The notes under the pieces: generated by a model
What the model was told of the DNA's origin: nothing
Databases searched by the model: none
What the model saw: only the letters and a program-made list of their open reading frames with translations
Shown: positions 5,618 through 7,646 of the stretch, one piece after another
Numbering within the stretch: position 1 is the first letter of the stretch
Layout: each line of letters starts with the position of its first letter
Translations under genes and position numbers: made by a program
Source of the DNA: an uncultured Gammaproteobacteria bacterium
GTDB lineage: Bacteria; Pseudomonadota; Gammaproteobacteria; Arenicellales; UBA868
NCBI GenBank assembly: GCA_913051905.1
Contig: CAJXBY010000128.1
Location: forward strand, 1 to 7,646
Direction: 5' to 3'
Length of the DNA stretch: 7,646 nt

Positions 5618-7396
5618 TCAGTGTACCCTGAACTCGGTTTTCTTCAGCACTCCGCGCCAACACCTGGGGCGCCGTGTCATCCGCCGCTCCAGACGGCGGG
5701 CGACCCTGACAAACACCCTGATCACCCGCAGCAGCCTGACCTTGAGCCCGTTGTATGAAAACACCGAGAAGTAGATCGGCTGGTATCGCCACAGCGCATA
5801 GCGGTCGGTACCGGCAAGTTCAGGCCCGTGAAACGACCGGAACGCACTCAGGGTCTGATAGTCGACCTCCGAATCCCGGGTCGCCGATTCAAAGTGCCAC
5901 AGTCTGATCTGCGGCGACACCAAACAGCGCAGTCCCTGGCGACGTGCCCGCTGGCAGAAATCAACGTCTTGGAAACTGTTCGGAAAAGCCAGCGAGAAAC
6001 CGCCCAGGTCCATAAACGTCTTCCTGGCACAGCACAGAAACGCACCGCTGATCGACGTGGTTTCGTGATCGGCGAGGTAACGGTGCATGGGATCCCCCAC
6101 ATCATCGGGATCCGGCGTTGGTGCATAGTGCACAGCAGAATTCCGCCCGACGTTGTCACCGCAGGACTGTACCGTGCCGTCTTCGTTGAGCAGCATCCCA
6201 CCCACACAGGCGACGCCGTCGTCCGCGAGCAACGAAATCACCGAGGCGCTCCATCCGGAACTGGCGATCTCGGTATCGTCGTTGAGAAAGACCAAAAGGT
6301 CACCGGACGCCTCCGAAGCACCCAGGTTGCACTTGCGGGAAAAATTGAAGCCGGGCGCGTCGCAGACGGCCCGGCCGGGAAGACCCAGACCGGTCAGAAT
6401 CTGCTCGGCGGTCGTACTGTCGTCCTCATGATTCAGAATGAGAATTACCTCCAGCTCCGGGGACAGCAGGTCAGGCCGGGGCTGGACGGGCAGCGACGCA
6501 CGTACCGACCGCAGGCAGTCTTCAAGCAATGAGCGCCGGGAGCCGTTCACAATGCGGGTGGTGCCGAGCTTGCACGGGACCAGTATGGAAAGGGACGGCA
6601 CCCGGGCCGGTACCAGCCGCGAACGGTAGACCCCGATGTGTTCAGCCTGTCCGCTCCCGCGGCGCTGGAAAAGCGCCGGCTCGATGCGGGCAACCAGACC
6701 GCGCCGCTCGAAGTGTTCCTCAAGGGCAAGCTGTGAACGATCACGGCTGTCGCTGGACAGGCTCTCACCGGAACGCGACTGCGTCTGGTCCAGAATCCGC
6801 CAGTGATACGCCACAGCTTCGGCGTGTACCGGGCTCACCCGCTCACTCATCCGTAGCGCCAGGTCGTGATCCTGGCTGCCTTCAAATCCCAGCCGGTAAC
6901 CACCGACGCGTTCGAAAAGCTCGTGCGAGAAGATTTGCAGGTGGTTGATGTACATCGTCGAACGAAGCAACTGAGGACTGTAGTCCGGCTTGAACATGCG
7001 TCGAATGAGAAACCCTTTGGCATCCACCTGGATCTCATCTGAGTACGTCCAGGCTGAATCGTGGTAGCGGGCACACCGCAGCAGCTGTTCGAACCCCTGA
7101 CTGACGACCACGTCATCGTGGTCCACCGGGGCAAACACGGAACCTGTCGCAGCAGACGCTGCACTGTTCAGGGTGTAGGAGACCCCGCTGTTTTCCGCGT
7201 TCCTGAGTACGACCAGATTCTCGATCCCACTGTCGGCACAACGATCGACGAAGGCTCGGGTTTCCGGCCGCCGTGACGCGTCATCCACCAGAACCACTTC
7301 GTGTTCATGGCCAGCGGCTTTCAGGACGCTGTTGACACACAGGCGCAGCACATCGACCTCGGTGTCAAAGACCGGCACAATGAAAGATACCCGCAT
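5618..7396 (-). CDS. Tandem-domain family 2 glycosyltransferase
   Basis: A 592-residue protein with two GT-A (GT2) domains that would transfer sugars from nucleotide-sugar donors in building a surface polysaccharide or O-antigen. Domain 1 (about 1-200): SFIVPVFDT at 4-12, nucleotide-binding DDAS at 38-41, metal-binding DHDD at 92-95 and QDHDLALR at 175-182, the usual place of the catalytic acid. Domain 2 (about 268-525): LSILVPCKLG from 269, the DXD-type FLNDDTE at 370-376, a GGxxLNEDGTVQ segment near 399-410, and QDVDFCQRAR at 476-485 followed by LWHFES. Both metal-binding motifs are intact, so both domains may be active. The last 40 residues are very basic with interspersed hydrophobics, consistent with peripheral attachment to the inner membrane. 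Start: ATG with AGGA six bases upstream. It is preceded 62 bases upstream by another glycosyltransferase end. Donor and acceptor sugars cannot be told. Confidence 0.92.
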   Translation of the reverse strand: MRVSFIVPVFDTEVDVLRLCVNSVLKAAGHEHEVVLVDDASRRPETRAFVDRCADSGIENLVVLRNAENSGVSYTLNSAASAATGSVFAPVDHDDVVVSQGFEQLLRCARYHDSAWTYSDEIQVDAKGFLIRRMFKPDYSPQLLRSTMYINHLQIFSHELFERVGGYRLGFEGSQDHDLALRMSERVSPVHAEAVAYHWRILDQTQSRSGESLSSDSRDRSQLALEEHFERRGLVARIEPALFQRRGSGQAEHIGVYRSRLVPARVPSLSILVPCKLGTTRIVNGSRRSLLEDCLRSVRASLPVQPRPDLLSPELEVILILNHEDDSTTAEQILTGLGLPGRAVCDAPGFNFSRKCNLGASEASGDLLVFLNDDTEIASSGWSASVISLLADDGVACVGGMLLNEDGTVQSCGDNVGRNSAVHYAPTPDPDDVGDPMHRYLADHETTSISGAFLCCARKTFMDLGGFSLAFPNSFQDVDFCQRARRQGLRCLVSPQIRLWHFESATRDSEVDYQTLSAFRSFHGPELAGTDRYALWRYQPIYFSVFSYNGLKVRLLRVIRVFVRVARRLERRMTRRPRCWRGVLKKTEFRVH

Positions 7397-7458
7397 GACT
7401 TATCCTAAAATCGCCAATTCACCGGCGTGACGGTCTACCGGCCTTCAGCACAGGTGGT

Positions 7459-7646
7459 TCAACCCGGGTGGACCTGCCACTTGCGACCCGTCCGGCCCCG
7501 CAGCCCATCCACGATTCCCCGGCACATCATAACGAGGTTGGTCATCCGGTGGTCAGCGAAAACCAGGAAGATAACAGCCATCATGACCAGCCGCACCAGG
7601 TCCGCGCATTTCCAGCGTGCAGCCGGATAGGCCCGCCGGTAGAGCA
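7459..7646 (-). CDS. 3' end of a probable family 2 glycosyltransferase (partial)
   Basis: An open minus-strand frame enters from the right edge (codons from 7644) and stops at the TGA at 7459-7461, giving 61 C-terminal residues. They start LYRRAYPAARWKCADLVRLV, continue with a hydrophobic stretch (MMAVIFLVFA) and end in CRGIVDGLRGRTGRKWQVHPG (residues 41-61, first and last parts). A basic segment, a hydrophobic segment and an RGxxDGLRGRxG ending is the common tail of family 2 glycosyltransferases such as rhamnosyltransferases, where it contacts the membrane. The catalytic part is outside the window, so the family call rests on this tail and on the glycosyltransferase next door. The other two minus-strand frames close early, supporting this one as coding. 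Confidence 0.6.
   Translation of the reverse strand, partial: LYRRAYPAARWKCADLVRLVMMAVIFLVFADHRMTNLVMMCRGIVDGLRGRTGRKWQVHPG

Noticed and set aside
5828..6532. 234-codon open frame on the plus strand inside the tandem glycosyltransferase gene
   Set aside because: It is antisense to a clear two-domain glycosyltransferase, its product has no recognisable motif and it has no ribosome site; long antisense frames are expected in GC-rich coding DNA.
7427..7630. 67-codon plus-strand frame at the right edge
   Set aside because: The opposite strand carries a convincing glycosyltransferase C-terminus over the same bases; the plus frame is Arg/Pro/Ser-rich with no motif.

Overview
The window is GC-rich, tightly packed bacterial chromosome. 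Strong AGGA/GGAG-type ribosome binding sites, several GTG starts and the protein families present (class I aminotransferase, YeeZ-like atypical SDR, DUF1244, trimethylamine-dehydrogenase-like flavoprotein, a Cys-rich zinc-ribbon protein) suggest a proteobacterium, probably a gammaproteobacterium. That placement is inference from protein character, since no rRNA or other marker is present. There is no tRNA, rRNA, CRISPR array, insertion sequence or phage gene, and no gene-free stretch longer than about 140 bases.

Layout, left to right. A plus-strand PLP aminotransferase (1-1109) enters from the left edge without its first ~30 codons. It meets a minus-strand atypical SDR/epimerase-like gene (1101-1988) tail to tail, with a 9-base overlap of the stop regions. 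Upstream of the SDR gene lies a very AT-rich patch (about 2035-2100) holding a perfect TATAAT box and a 23-bp palindrome over the expected -35 position. Next come a minus-strand SnoaL/NTF2-like small protein (2123-2542, GTG start) and, divergently, a plus-strand DUF1244 protein (2682-3005, GTG start).

From 3044 to the right edge everything is on the minus strand and is transcribed from right to left: the 3' end of a probable glycosyltransferase (7459-7646), a 592-residue protein with two GT-A glycosyltransferase domains (5618-7396), a small eight-cysteine zinc-ribbon protein (5174-5554, probably TTG start), and a 692-residue flavin/iron-sulfur amine-dehydrogenase-like enzyme (3044-5122). Gaps between these genes are about 50-65 bases with no obvious terminator, so a shared transcript is possible. 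The two glycosyltransferases look like the edge of a surface-polysaccharide locus. The link to the flavoenzyme may be mere adjacency.

I do not see a clearly new biological system. The items most worth a second look are the flavoenzyme, which keeps the trimethylamine dehydrogenase cofactor residues but not its amine-binding aromatic bowl; the Cys-rich protein with a duplicated LDxLFG motif in its tail; and the palindrome in the SDR promoter.
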